Assembly: GCF_000622005.1 (NCBI RefSeq)
Contig: NZ_JHWV01000021.1
Coordinates: forward strand, 1 to 35,523
Reading direction: 5' to 3'
DNA length: 35,523 nt
From: Anaerovibrio sp. RM50
Lineage (GTDB): Bacteria; Bacillota; Negativicutes; Selenomonadales; Selenomonadaceae
Shown: positions 5,760 to 14,049 of the stretch, piece after piece
Layout: each line of letters begins with the position of its first letter
How positions within the stretch are numbered: position 1 is the stretch's first letter
Program-made: the position numbers and the translations under genes
The notes under the pieces: generated by a model
The model's database searches: none
Told to the model about the DNA's origin: nothing
Seen by the model: only the letters and a program-made list of their open reading frames with translations

Positions 5760-7154
5760 TTAGTCTTTGCCGGCAATACCAGGAGTAGTCATGGCAGCAG
5801 GTGCCAAAATCTTATCAATCTCCTCCTTGGTGAGAAGGCCCTTTTCCAGAACAACCTCTCTGATAGGACGGCCGGTATTATATGCTTCCTTGGCCATCAT
5901 AGCAGAATTTTCATAACCAACATGTGGCAACAGTGCAGTTACAATACCAACACTTCTGTCGATCCACATCTGGCACTGTTCCTTGTTAGGCTCCAGCTTC
6001 AGCAGGAGCTTGTCAACGAAGCCGTCAATTGCATTAGTGAGATAATTCATGGAATTGAACATATTGAAGGCCATTACAGGCTCCATAACGTTCAGCTCAA
6101 ACTGGCCATTCTCCACGCCGAAGGTAACTGCAAGGTCATTGCCGATAACCTGATAGCAGGTCTGGTTCAGAACCTCTGCAATAACAGGGTTTACCTTACC
6201 AGGCATAATGGAAGAACCTGGCTGACGCATAGGCAGCTTCAATTCATAATAACCGCAACGAGGACCGGAAGCCATCATACGGAAGTCATTACACATCTTG
6301 ATGATTACAAGGGCAGTGTTCTTCAATGCGGAAGAAACATCAGCAAAACCGTCAGTATTATTGGTTGCATCAATCATGTTGTCAGCAGTCTTGTAGGTTT
6401 CACCAGTAACCTCACTAAGGGTCTTGGCAACATTAATAATATACTGAGGCTCTGCATTAAGACCAGTACCTACAGCAGTACCGCCCATATTTACATAGTG
6501 AATAGTATCAAGGGCATGCTGGATACGCTCAATACCACGGCGAATGGAGGAAGCGTAGGAATTCATTTCCTGACCAAGGGTAATTGGCACAGCATCCTGA
6601 AGATGGGTACGGCCCATCTTAACGATATCCTTATACTCCTCACCCTTCTTCTCCAATTCATCAACCAAACGGTTCAATGATTTAATTAAGGTCTTGCCCT
6701 TATGATTCAGGCAAACCTTAATGGCTGTTGGGAAGGTATCATTGGTGGATTGAGCCATATTACCATGATTGTTTGGAGAAATAATATCATAACGACCCTT
6801 GGCTTCGCCGGTCATCTCCAAAGCGCGGTTACAAAGAACCTCGTTCATATTCATATTGAAGGAAGTACCTGCACCACCCTGAATCGGATCTACAGGGAAC
6901 TGATCCAACAGTTTTCCTGCGATAATCTCATCAGCTGCTGCAATAAGAGCCTTACCAATCTTTTCTGGCATACGTCCGGTGGACAGATTTGCCATTACAG
7001 TTGCCTTCTTTACCTTTGCCATGGACTGAACGAAATCACTGTCTACCCGCTGCCCAGTGATCTTAAAGTTCTCAATGGCACGTAAGGTCTGTACACCATA
7101 GTACACGTCATCCGGAACTTCCAATTCGCCTAAGAAGTCATGTTCTTTTCTCAT
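5760..7154 (-). CDS. aspA: Aspartate ammonia-lyase (aspartase)
   Basis: A 464-residue fumarase/aspartase-superfamily enzyme that deaminates L-aspartate to fumarate and ammonia. The superfamily signature GSSIMPGKVNP is at 313-323, and GTAVGTGLNAEPQYI and SPNNHGNMAQSTNDTFPTA are further active-site blocks. The N-terminus (MRKEHDFLGELEVPDDVYYG then RAIENF) follows aspartase rather than FumC fumarase. The ATG at 7154 has AAAGGAGAG just upstream; the open frame continues further upstream but that part does not match the family. It is a single-gene unit with its own operator-like region (7244-7298). In an anaerobe it would feed fumarate to respiration and release nitrogen. Confidence 0.93.
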   Translation of the reverse strand: MRKEHDFLGELEVPDDVYYGVQTLRAIENFKITGQRVDSDFVQSMAKVKKATVMANLSTGRMPEKIGKALIAAADEIIAGKLLDQFPVDPIQGGAGTSFNMNMNEVLCNRALEMTGEAKGRYDIISPNNHGNMAQSTNDTFPTAIKVCLNHKGKTLIKSLNRLVDELEKKGEEYKDIVKMGRTHLQDAVPITLGQEMNSYASSIRRGIERIQHALDTIHYVNMGGTAVGTGLNAEPQYIINVAKTLSEVTGETYKTADNMIDATNNTDGFADVSSALKNTALVIIKMCNDFRMMASGPRCGYYELKLPMRQPGSSIMPGKVNPVIAEVLNQTCYQVIGNDLAVTFGVENGQFELNVMEPVMAFNMFNSMNYLTNAIDGFVDKLLLKLEPNKEQCQMWIDRSVGIVTALLPHVGYENSAMMAKEAYNTGRPIREVVLEKGLLTKEEIDKILAPAAMTTPGIAGKD

Positions 7155-7243
7155 TTTTTTCTCTCCTTTTTTTACCCTTATTGTTTGATTTTGCACGTTC
7201 TTGTATTTTGTATACAATATTACTTGCTTTGAGAATACCACCT

Positions 7244-7298
7244 TATTATGCAAAAAGCAAGTGATTTTACAAAAAATTCTGTCAATTTTTGCATAATA
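7244..7298 (-). promoter_or_regulatory. aspA promoter region with 13-bp inverted repeat
   Basis: TATTATGCAAAAA (7244-7256) is perfectly inverted at 7286-7298 (TTTTTGCATAATA). On the minus strand a candidate promoter lies between them: -35 TTGTAA (7267-7272), 16-bp spacer, -10 CATAAT (7245-7250), so one arm covers the -10. This geometry suggests binding of a dimeric repressor or activator. A further palindrome, TTGTATACAA, lies downstream at 7209-7218. Confidence 0.5.
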
Positions 7299-7401
7299 GG
7301 AATCACCTCCTATTTTAGGCAAAAACACAACGTCATATATTAATAAATCTATTTCAAAATGTGGTTCAAAATAGGGTTCAAATAAAATATTTGCACACAA
7401 A

Positions 7402-7439
7402 AAGCCCCATGCGACATCTCACGAAGTCGCATGGGGCTT
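7402..7439 (-). terminator. Terminator after tRNA-Arg
   Basis: Minus strand: AAGCCCCATGCGAC...GTCGCATGGGGCTT, a long GC-rich stem followed by TTTTTG. It lies about 10 bases past the tRNA 3' end. Confidence 0.93.
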
Positions 7440-7448
7440 GCATTCATC

Positions 7449-7525
7449 TGGTGCGAATGGCGGGAGTCGAACCCACGGCCCTCTGCTTAGGAGGCAGATG
7501 CTCTATCCATCTGAGCTACATCCGC
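7449..7525 (-). tRNA. tRNA-Arg (CCU)
   Basis: A 77-base tRNA: GCGGATG acceptor strand, AGCTCAGATGG D-arm, anticodon stem TCTGC/GCAGA with loop CTCCTAA (anticodon CCU, reads AGG), GGTTCGACTCC T-arm, encoded CCA. Its 5' end is only about 7 bases past the stop codon of the MFS transporter gene. Confidence 0.96.
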
Positions 7526-7532
7526 AACAGTG

Positions 7533-8912
7533 TTATTGTACACTTTCCACGTTATTCTTGTCAATTTTAAATAAATCTGCAGTAAAGCTGATATCCTCCA
7601 GCTGACGTTGTCTTGTCTCCACTCCCAGAGTCAAAACCACCAGTGAAACCACGATGAGCACACCGGCAAACATGAGGAATACATTACCAATTCCAAGCTG
7701 ATTGGCCAGCATAATGCCCACCAAGGCAGGGGCAATCATACCGCCGATTCGGCCAAAGCCAGCCGCCCAGCCGCTGCCCAAGGCGCGCATGGAGGTTGGA
7801 TACAGTTCCGGGGTATAGGTGTAAATAACACCCCAGGCTCCCAGATTGAAGAAGGACATGGTAGCACCCCAGAAAAGCAGTGTCTCCGGGGAAGTGGCAT
7901 TGCCAAAGAAGTAGCTTGCCACACCGCTCATAAGAAGGAAGATGGACAGGGTATACTTTCTGCCAATTACATCCACCAGCCATGCTGCACAATAATATCC
8001 CGGCAACTGGGCAATGGTCATAATCAATACGTACTCAAAGGTTTTTACCACTGCAAAGCCCTGCTGGAATACAATGGAAGGCAGCCACATAAATATCCCA
8101 TAATAGCTGTAGACGATACCGAACCATGCCAGCCACAGCATAATTGTACGTTTAATATAATTATCGTTGAAGAGGCCCAACGGACTAGGAGTCTTCTCAT
8201 TGGCACTGCCCATTTCTGCTGCTGTAAGAGCAGTATCAAAAGGCTTGCTTTCCACGTGAAGCTTTTTCTCCAAAGCAAGAATTATTTCCTTGGCTTCCTC
8301 AATTTTATTTTGAGATATGAGATAGCGAACAGACTCAGGCATATGAAGTCTTATAAGGAATACGTAAAGAGCAGGCAAAGTGCCGATAACAAAGGCGATC
8401 TTCCAACCAAAATAAGGAATTATCAGATAGGAAATGCAGGCAGCCACCAGCCAGCCAATTCCCCAGAAGCTCTCCAAAAGCACGATAAAACGTCCCCGAA
8501 GCTTGGTAGGAGCATACTCGGACATGAGGGTAGCCGCCACGGGCAGCTCTCCTCCCAGACCGAAGCCTACCAAAAATCTGAAGAACAGCAGTGATTCATA
8601 GCTCCAGGCCAGGGCACACATGCCTGTAGCAAGAGCATACATAAGCACTGTAATGGTAAATACCTTCTTGCGGCCAATGCAGTCCGCCAAGGTTCCGGAA
8701 ATAACAGCACCCAGGGCCATGCCAATAAGGCCTATGCTGCCAATCCAGCCCATCTGCTCCGGGGCCAGGCCCCATTCCTTGGCCAATACAGGAAGTACGA
8801 AGGCTATAAGACCAGTATCCATGCTGTCGAAGAGCCAGCCCAATCCTGTTACCAACAATAACTTGTAATGAAAGGAGCCCACAGGCATCCTTTCCAGTCT
8901 GTCCAAAATCAT
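7533..8912 (-). CDS. MFS transporter, probable niacin (NiaP-like) or aromatic acid family
   Basis: A 459-residue polytopic membrane protein with about 12 hydrophobic segments in two halves and a basic cytoplasmic loop in the middle (about 200-245). The N-terminal stretch RMPVGSFHYKLLLVTGLGWLFDSMDTG, the loop motif GTLADCIGRKK between helices 2 and 3 and RFLVGFGLGGELPVA match the sugar/acid-type MFS group that includes the niacin transporter NiaP. A palindromic element resembling NiaR operators lies in its promoter region (8928-8950), which supports nicotinate uptake. The substrate is still inference. The ribosome site AAGGAG is 9 bases before ATG. The last codons double as the tRNA-Arg promoter. 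Confidence 0.75.
   Translation of the reverse strand: MILDRLERMPVGSFHYKLLLVTGLGWLFDSMDTGLIAFVLPVLAKEWGLAPEQMGWIGSIGLIGMALGAVISGTLADCIGRKKVFTITVLMYALATGMCALAWSYESLLFFRFLVGFGLGGELPVAATLMSEYAPTKLRGRFIVLLESFWGIGWLVAACISYLIIPYFGWKIAFVIGTLPALYVFLIRLHMPESVRYLISQNKIEEAKEIILALEKKLHVESKPFDTALTAAEMGSANEKTPSPLGLFNDNYIKRTIMLWLAWFGIVYSYYGIFMWLPSIVFQQGFAVVKTFEYVLIMTIAQLPGYYCAAWLVDVIGRKYTLSIFLLMSGVASYFFGNATSPETLLFWGATMSFFNLGAWGVIYTYTPELYPTSMRALGSGWAAGFGRIGGMIAPALVGIMLANQLGIGNVFLMFAGVLIVVSLVVLTLGVETRQRQLEDISFTADLFKIDKNNVESVQ
7535..7564 (-). promoter_or_regulatory. tRNA-Arg promoter inside the end of the MFS gene
   Basis: Minus strand: -35 TTGACA (7559-7564), 18-bp spacer, -10 TACAAT (7535-7540). The hexamers lie in the last codons of the transporter gene, and the -10 overlaps its TAA stop. 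The predicted start falls within a few bases of the mature tRNA 5' end. Confidence 0.75.
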
Positions 8913-8927
8913 ACATTACATCTCCTT

Positions 8928-8950
8928 ACACAGGTGTCAAGACAGTTATA
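8928..8950 (-). promoter_or_regulatory. Candidate NiaR-type operator and -10 of the transporter gene
   Basis: Minus strand: TATAAC (8945-8950) as a -10, followed at once by CTGTCTTGACACCTGTGTA. The TGTC-TTGACA-CCTGT core resembles operators of the NAD-repressor NiaR (YrxA) known in Firmicutes, which often control niaP transporters. A related ACACCT half-site lies upstream near 8971. I am recalling the motif, not computing a match. Confidence 0.4.
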
Positions 8951-9034
8951 AATACACTGACATAAAATTTACACCTATTTAAGTAAAAATGCAAGGAAAA
9001 ATATAAATTTATCAAAATTTGCATAAAATACAAA

Positions 9035-9062
9035 AATTCCTCCGATTTACATCGGAGGAATT
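9035..9062 (-). terminator. Terminator of the murA-glycosyltransferase operon
   Basis: Minus strand: AATTCCTCCGAT-GTAA-ATCGGAGGAATT followed by TTTG. It lies 12 bp after the glycosyltransferase stop codon. Confidence 0.9.
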
Positions 9063-9074
9063 AATTTCTAAAAC

Positions 9075-10523
9075 TTATTTTGCTTTACGCAGATAAACTC
9101 TGGCATATTCCACATCTCCCAGAAGCTGCCATTCATCTGCATTAAAATCCTTCTCAAAGGAATCATATCTCTTTTCGTGAAGTATTAAGTACACATCCTT
9201 ATCTACAGGGATTTCTTCCAACGCCATAAACGGCATTACGTTCTTGGCATTCCAGCTCTTGCCGTCCGGCAGCATTCCCGGAATATCCTTTGCATGCGCT
9301 AATGCGTACGCAATCTTATCTCCATAGAATACGGCTGATGTTCTGTAATCGCCATGGATTACCAGCACATCATCATCCTTGATCTGATCCTTATATACTG
9401 CCGCCACTTCCTTATAGGAATATCCCTTGGTATTGCATACAGGAGCCGCCACCGCGAAAGTCAGCACCGCATATACCACAAGCATTACAGCCACTGTACG
9501 TTTGACCAAAGTTTCCCTATTATAAAGATAACATGCCATTAATATGGCAATAGGCAACAGTCCTGGCAAAGTATAAGTGGTATACTTGGTAGCCATACAC
9601 TGATAGAAAATATTTACAATCAATGCCCACGTCAACAGAAATCCTGCTGGCATATCAAGACTTGGCATTTGCTGACGTTTGATGGCCTTCCAAATTGCAG
9701 CGGGCAAAGTCCAGCACCAAGGCAAACAGCCCGCAAAGAAAATCATGGTGTAATACCACCAAACATTCCACTGCTCATGTTCAGACTGGGTTGCCCTAAG
9801 GAAGTTATGAACCCCAAGGAAGTTGTCTATAAAATCCATGCCATGAATGGAATACATAGCATAGTACCAGCTGCCGGCAGTAAGTATATATAGCACCAAA
9901 CCTGGAATCCATTTAAGGCGAAGAATCTCCATGAAATCCCGTCTGATACAAAGATAAACCAGAATTATGAAGCCTGGCAGCAATATGCCAATAGGCCCCT
10001 TATCCAGGGTAGCCAGACCTGCCAGGATGTAGCAGAGATAATACCAGCTTCTCTTTCCGGTACTATACCCCATATAAAAGGCAATCAATACACCATTAAA
10101 AAAAACAAACAGCGTTAAATCGGTGATTATAGTCTTGGAAAGAAGCCAATATTCAAAACAGGTTCCCAAAATTCCCGCTGCCATAAGCCCGGTTTTACGG
10201 TCGTATATGGTCTTGGCAAAAAGATAGGTCATCATAAGTCCAAAAGCGCCAAAAACCGCCGGGAAAAATCTGGCAGCAAATTCGTTAACCCCAAACAGCT
10301 TATAGGCCACAATCAATTCCCAATAGAAAAAGGCGGGCTTATCATACCAGTAATTTCCATAAATTCTAGGGGATACATAGTCCCCTGAACGAAGCATTTC
10401 CAGGGCTGTAAGGGTATAGTTGGACTCAACAGGATCAGTCACTGCAATGGCCCAGTTTCCCAGTAAATATAGCACCAACCCTACAATACCGATAATGGAA
10501 AGATCGAGTTTAGTTGTATTCAT
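9075..10523 (-). CDS. Membrane glycosyltransferase, GT39/ArnT-PMT family
   Basis: A 482-residue protein with roughly ten to twelve hydrophobic helices and a soluble C-terminal part (about 370-482). Family features are an acidic motif in the first extracytoplasmic loop (DPVESNY, where many relatives have D-E), the conserved YDKPAFFYWEL block near residues 60-70, and LDKGPIGILLPG near 173-184. These enzymes move a sugar from a polyprenyl-phosphate carrier to lipid or protein on the outer face of the cytoplasmic membrane; ArnT modifies lipid A. The acceptor is unknown here. It follows murA by 20 bp with AGGAGT before ATG, so the two are co-transcribed, linking it to envelope synthesis. Confidence 0.8.
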   Translation of the reverse strand: MNTTKLDLSIIGIVGLVLYLLGNWAIAVTDPVESNYTLTALEMLRSGDYVSPRIYGNYWYDKPAFFYWELIVAYKLFGVNEFAARFFPAVFGAFGLMMTYLFAKTIYDRKTGLMAAGILGTCFEYWLLSKTIITDLTLFVFFNGVLIAFYMGYSTGKRSWYYLCYILAGLATLDKGPIGILLPGFIILVYLCIRRDFMEILRLKWIPGLVLYILTAGSWYYAMYSIHGMDFIDNFLGVHNFLRATQSEHEQWNVWWYYTMIFFAGCLPWCWTLPAAIWKAIKRQQMPSLDMPAGFLLTWALIVNIFYQCMATKYTTYTLPGLLPIAILMACYLYNRETLVKRTVAVMLVVYAVLTFAVAAPVCNTKGYSYKEVAAVYKDQIKDDDVLVIHGDYRTSAVFYGDKIAYALAHAKDIPGMLPDGKSWNAKNVMPFMALEEIPVDKDVYLILHEKRYDSFEKDFNADEWQLLGDVEYARVYLRKAK

Positions 10524-10543
10524 TCATTACTCCTTTATTCGTC

Positions 10544-11809
10544 TTAAACATCCACCCGACGAATGTCAGCTCCCAGTCCAATAAGCTTGGACACCAGATT
10601 GTCATAGCCTCTGTCAATGTGATGTATATACCCTACAGCTGTTTCACCATCAGCCACCAGACCGGCCAAGACCATAGCTGCACCAGCACGAAGGTCAGTA
10701 GCCTTCACCTGGCATCCTGTAAGAGTAGGTACTCCCTCCACAGTGGAGGTACGACCATCAATCTTAATATTGGCCCCCATACGTTTCAGCTCGTCAACAT
10801 GCATGAAGCGGTTTTCAAATACAGTTTCTGTAACCATTCCCGTGCCCTCGGAAACTGTCAGCATGGCCATAAACTGGGCCTGCATATCAGTAGGGAAGCC
10901 AGGATATGGCATTGTCTTAATATCCACAGCCTTGGTAACCTTGTCACAGGTTACACGGATACCGTCAATATGCTCCTCGATGGTTACGCCAGCCTCTTTC
11001 AGCTTGGCAATAACAGGCTTCAAATGCTCAGAAATAGCATTTTCAATATAAACATCACCCTTAGTCATGGCAGCGGCCACCATATAGGTGCCGGCTTCAA
11101 TGCGGTCAGGAATAATGGTGTAGTTCTTTCCAGTGAGCTTGGTCACGCCGTCAATTTTTATAACGTTGGTACCGGCACCACGGATTTTGGCCCCCATAAC
11201 GTTGAGGTAATTTGCCAAATCAATAATTTCAGGCTCCTGGGCAGGATTTTCAATAATGGTTTGTCCCTCCGCCATACAAGCAGCCATAATAATATTTTCA
11301 GTGGCTCCCACGCTAGGAAAATCAAGGTAAATACGGGCACCCTTAAGGCCATTTGGCGCTTGGGCTTCAATAAAGCCGTGACCGATATTGATATCTGCCC
11401 CCAGAGCCTCGAAGCCCTTCAGATGCAGATCTATTGGACGTGTACCAATGGCGCATCCACCAGGCATGGAAATCTTGGCCTTGCCGTAACGGGCCAACAA
11501 CGGGCCAATTATAAGAAATGAAGCACGCATTTTACGAACCAGATCGTAAGGTGCTTCACAGCTGGTAATCTCGGAGCTGTCCACCATAAGTGTATTCTTG
11601 TCTACATTAAACTCCGCCTTTACCCCCAGCTGCTTTAAAACCTCAGTAAGGGTGTGTACGTCATCAAGTGCAGGAACCTCCTCCAAACGGCTTGGGGAAT
11701 CCTGTCCCAGCAAAGCGGCGGCAATTATCGGCAACACCGCATTTTTGGCACCGCTGATTTTTACCCGTCCCTTGAGACGCTTGCCACCATTTATGATCAA
11801 CTTTTCCAT
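10544..11809 (-). CDS. murA: UDP-N-acetylglucosamine 1-carboxyvinyltransferase
   Basis: A 421-residue enzyme of normal length that adds enolpyruvate from PEP to UDP-GlcNAc, the first committed step of peptidoglycan synthesis. Lys22-Asn23 (SGAKNAVLP) and the active-site loop [23 protein letters not shown] are present. Cys119 is the residue targeted by fosfomycin, so this is the Cys-type enzyme rather than the Asp variant. A ribosome site AGGAGG precedes ATG by 10 bases. The gene has a clear promoter (11860-11888) and is followed in the same operon by the membrane glycosyltransferase. Whether a second MurA exists, as in many Firmicutes, cannot be seen here. Confidence 0.97.
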   Translation of the reverse strand: MEKLIINGGKRLKGRVKISGAKNAVLPIIAAALLGQDSPSRLEEVPALDDVHTLTEVLKQLGVKAEFNVDKNTLMVDSSEITSCEAPYDLVRKMRASFLIIGPLLARYGKAKISMPGGCAIGTRPIDLHLKGFEALGADINIGHGFIEAQAPNGLKGARIYLDFPSVGATENIIMAACMAEGQTIIENPAQEPEIIDLANYLNVMGAKIRGAGTNVIKIDGVTKLTGKNYTIIPDRIEAGTYMVAAAMTKGDVYIENAISEHLKPVIAKLKEAGVTIEEHIDGIRVTCDKVTKAVDIKTMPYPGFPTDMQAQFMAMLTVSEGTGMVTETVFENRFMHVDELKRMGANIKIDGRTSTVEGVPTLTGCQVKATDLRAGAAMVLAGLVADGETAVGYIHHIDRGYDNLVSKLIGLGADIRRVDV

Positions 11810-11859
11810 TTATGTAAATCCTCCTAAAATAGGCATAGTTCTTGAACATAGCACACCTA

Positions 11860-11888
11860 ATCATAACACGGATAAAAGGCTCATGCAA
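11860..11888 (-). promoter_or_regulatory. murA promoter
   Basis: Minus strand: -35 TTGCAT (11883-11888), 17-bp spacer, -10 TATGAT (11860-11865), giving a 5' UTR of about 45 bases. Confidence 0.8.
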
Positions 11889-11937
11889 GTAGGAAAAAAT
11901 ATCCCAGATATCTGTAAAATATGGTTTAGAAAAAAGA

Positions 11938-11961
11938 AAGGGACTGCTTCTGCAGTCCCTT
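11938..11961 (-). terminator. Terminator of the iron alcohol dehydrogenase gene
   Basis: Minus strand: AAGGGACTGC-AGAA-GCAGTCCCTT followed by a T-rich tail (TCTTTTTT). Confidence 0.92.
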
Positions 11962-11976
11962 GAGTTTGCACAGTTA

Positions 11977-13158
11977 TTATCTGTTTACACTTTCATAAAT
12001 GGTCATAACATCCTTTTTATCCATAGGATGGAATACACCGGCTTTTTTAGTTCCGTTGGAAGTGCAAATATCTGCCATTTTTTCAATCTCCGAGGCATCT
12101 TTAACCCCAATGCCCAGCTTGGTGAAGTTGGTTGGCAGGCCTATCTGCTCGAAAAATTCCATAGTAAGGCGGATACCGGCCCTGGATCGCTCATAAACAG
12201 TGCCTGCATTTACGCCCCATACCTTTTCTGCGTATTGGGCGAACCGTTCAGGATTATCCTCATAAACGTATTTTGCCCAGGCCGGCCACATCACAGCCAA
12301 AGAAGCACCATGGGTAACATCATATAAACCGCTCAACACGTGGCCTAATTTGTGGGCCGAAAACTCCTTTTCCCTGCCCAGGCCCGTAAAACCATTGTGT
12401 GATACACTGCCACACCACATGATTTCGCTCATGGCTTCATAATTTTTACGATGGGCCACTGCAATACGCCCCTGCTGAATGACGTTCTTCATAAGGGCTT
12501 CTGCCACCAGATCGGTGAAAACATTGCCCTCAGTGTGGGTGATATAACGTTCCAATGTATGCATAAGAATATCTGCCACACCACAAGCAATCTGGAATGG
12601 TGGCAAAGTAAAGGTCAGCTCCGGATTCATAATGGCAAAATCTGGTCGAATTATATCACTGTGGGCACCGCCTTTTTTACCGGTACCGTCAATGGTGAGA
12701 ACTGCAGAGTCACTGGTTTCACTGCCTGCGGCGGATATGGTCAGTACAACGCCTATTGGGGCACAGGACTCTATTTCCCGTCCCTTTTCCCAATATTCAG
12801 CAATATCCACATCAGGATTTGCCAGTCCCACTGCCACAGCCTTGGCTGTATCAATAACACTGCCGCCTCCTACAGCCAGCACCATGTCAGCCTCAAAGTC
12901 CAGGGCCTCTGCCGTTGCTTCCCGGGCAAAGGACAGAACAGGATTTGGCTGGACGCCTCCCATGGCCTCAAATTCAACATCTGCCTCGTTCAGATTATCC
13001 TCAATCCGTTTCAGGAGACCGCTTCTTTCAATGCTGCCCCCACCATAAAGGAGAAATACCCTTGTGCCACCAAACTGCTTGATTTTGTCTGCCAGCTTGT
13101 CTTCAGTCCCCTTACCAAAGACAATTTCAGTTGGACAATAAAATTCAAAATTCTGCAT
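11977..13158 (-). CDS. Iron-containing alcohol dehydrogenase (YqhD/BdhA-like)
   Basis: A 393-residue group III metal-dependent dehydrogenase. The dinucleotide-binding segment is VGGGSVIDTAKAVAVG (96-111) and the metal ligands are expected at Asp196, His200, His269 and His283 (ADILMH, AHKLGHVLSGLYDVTHG). The block AHKLGH plus YDVTHG is typical of NADPH/NADH-dependent butanol or broad-range aldehyde reductases such as BdhA and YqhD. It probably reduces aldehydes or makes alcohols as a redox sink. The ATG at 13158 (MQNFEFYCPTEIVFGKG) is chosen because AGGGGGG precedes it and the family starts there; upstream in-frame codons are unrelated. A terminator-like hairpin lies directly before the ribosome site (13172-13213). 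Confidence 0.9.
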   Translation of the reverse strand: MQNFEFYCPTEIVFGKGTEDKLADKIKQFGGTRVFLLYGGGSIERSGLLKRIEDNLNEADVEFEAMGGVQPNPVLSFAREATAEALDFEADMVLAVGGGSVIDTAKAVAVGLANPDVDIAEYWEKGREIESCAPIGVVLTISAAGSETSDSAVLTIDGTGKKGGAHSDIIRPDFAIMNPELTFTLPPFQIACGVADILMHTLERYITHTEGNVFTDLVAEALMKNVIQQGRIAVAHRKNYEAMSEIMWCGSVSHNGFTGLGREKEFSAHKLGHVLSGLYDVTHGASLAVMWPAWAKYVYEDNPERFAQYAEKVWGVNAGTVYERSRAGIRLTMEFFEQIGLPTNFTKLGIGVKDASEIEKMADICTSNGTKKAGVFHPMDKKDVMTIYESVNR

Positions 13159-13171
13159 AAAATCCCCCCTA

Positions 13172-13213
13172 TAAAAAACTGCCGACCGGCACAGATTATG
13201 CACCAGCCGGCAG
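13172..13213 (-). terminator. Terminator/attenuator hairpin between upp and alcohol dehydrogenase
   Basis: Minus strand: CTGCCG...CGGCAG outer stem with a continuous wobble-rich inner stem (GCTGGTGCA with TGTGCCGGT) and a TTTTTT tail. It ends only a few bases before the dehydrogenase ribosome site, so it could terminate upp transcripts and also act as an attenuator. Confidence 0.75.
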
Positions 13214-13236
13214 AAAAATATCAGCCGATATTCGAA

Positions 13237-13872
13237 TTACAGAGTACCGAAGATTCTATCGCCAGCATCACCGAGACCTGGAACGATATAGCCCTTATCA
13301 TTAAGGCGTTCATCAATAGCTGCAACATAAACAGGAACATCAGGGTGCTCCTCATTGATAACTTTTATACCCTCAGGAGCAGCCACCAGACACATGAGAA
13401 TAATGTTCTTGGCACCCTTTTCCTTCAGAAGAGTAAGGGCAGCGGCAGCGGAACCGCCGGTAGCCAGCATTGGATCAACAACAATAAGAGTACGCTCAGC
13501 CACATCACCTGGCAACTTGCAATAATACTCAACTGGCTTCAAGGTTGCAGGATCACGATACATACCTACATGACCAACACGGGCGGACGGAATCATATTT
13601 ACAACACCGCTTAAAAGGCCCAGGCCTGCACGAAGAATTGGCACAACGCCCACCTTCTTGCCCGCAAGAACCTTTGCCTTGCACTTAGCTACAGGAGTTT
13701 CAATATCAATTTCTTCCAGTGGAAAATCACGGGTTACTTCATAAGTCATGAGCATAGCAATCTCTTCCAGCAGCTGGCGGAAATCCTTGGATGGAGTATC
13801 CTTCTTGCGCATAATAGTAAGCTTGTGCTGGATTAATGGATGATCTACTACTGTTGCTTTAATATCTGACAT
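13237..13872 (-). CDS. upp: Uracil phosphoribosyltransferase
   Basis: A 211-residue type I phosphoribosyltransferase of usual size that converts uracil and PRPP to UMP for pyrimidine salvage. The PRPP-binding loop [15 protein letters not shown], the RAGLG segment in [14 protein letters not shown] and the C-terminal uracil site [14 protein letters not shown] are all present. The ATG follows TAGGAGGAG with good spacing. It lies downstream of glyA, separated by two copies of the dispersed module (13920-14046), so it may have its own promoter. The glyA-upp pairing is frequent in Firmicutes. Confidence 0.97.
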   Translation of the reverse strand: MSDIKATVVDHPLIQHKLTIMRKKDTPSKDFRQLLEEIAMLMTYEVTRDFPLEEIDIETPVAKCKAKVLAGKKVGVVPILRAGLGLLSGVVNMIPSARVGHVGMYRDPATLKPVEYYCKLPGDVAERTLIVVDPMLATGGSAAAALTLLKEKGAKNIILMCLVAAPEGIKVINEEHPDVPVYVAAIDERLNDKGYIVPGLGDAGDRIFGTL

Positions 13873-13919
13873 ATTTCTCCTCCTAGAGATTCGGTTGATT
13901 GATTATTTACTCTCCTGTC

Positions 13920-13962
13920 ATTATAACGCAGTTGTTCAAATTTTGCCATAAGCAAAATATAC
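13920..13962 (-). repeat. Dispersed hairpin/TATAAT module, copy 2
   Basis: Minus-strand order: ATTTTGC-TTAT-GGCAAAAT hairpin, TTTGAACAA, two bases, GCGTTATAAT. The TATAAT end faces upp, about 45 bp upstream of its start codon. Confidence 0.75.
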
Positions 13963-13969
13963 ATACCGG

Positions 13970-14010
13970 GCGTTAGAACACACCCAAAGCGTCATTGTGT
14001 GTTATAACGC
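13970..14010. repeat. Inverted repeat linking two modules upstream of upp
   Basis: GCGTTAGAACACAC (13970-13983) and GTGTGTTATAACGC (13997-14010) are inverted copies with 13 of 14 positions matching. The right arm overlaps the end of module copy 4, so the hairpin is built from the module's own GCGTTATAA sequence. Confidence 0.65.
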
Positions 14011-14046
14011 AAATATTCAGCTTTTTCCACTTAATGGAAAAACTTC
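14002..14046 (-). repeat. Dispersed hairpin/TATAAT module, copy 4 (divergent)
   Basis: Minus-strand order: GGAAG, TTTTTCCA-TTAAG-TGGAAAAA hairpin, a changed core (GCTGAATATTT) and GCGTTATAA. It begins right after the glyA stop codon. The hairpin sequence differs from the other copies but still pairs. Confidence 0.65.
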
Positions 14047-14049
14047 CTA

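Noticed and set aside
5733-6680. A 315-codon plus-strand open frame
   Set aside because: It is the complementary strand of aspA, which has clear aspartase motifs.
7155-7400. An N-terminal extension of aspartase of 82 residues
   Set aside because: The extension is not aspartase-like and covers the promoter and operator region; the ribosome site fits the start at 7154.
10514-11521. A 335-codon plus-strand open frame
   Set aside because: It is antisense to murA; the translation has no family features.
12451-13614. A 387-codon plus-strand open frame
   Set aside because: It is a shadow of the alcohol dehydrogenase and upp genes and crosses the hairpin between them.
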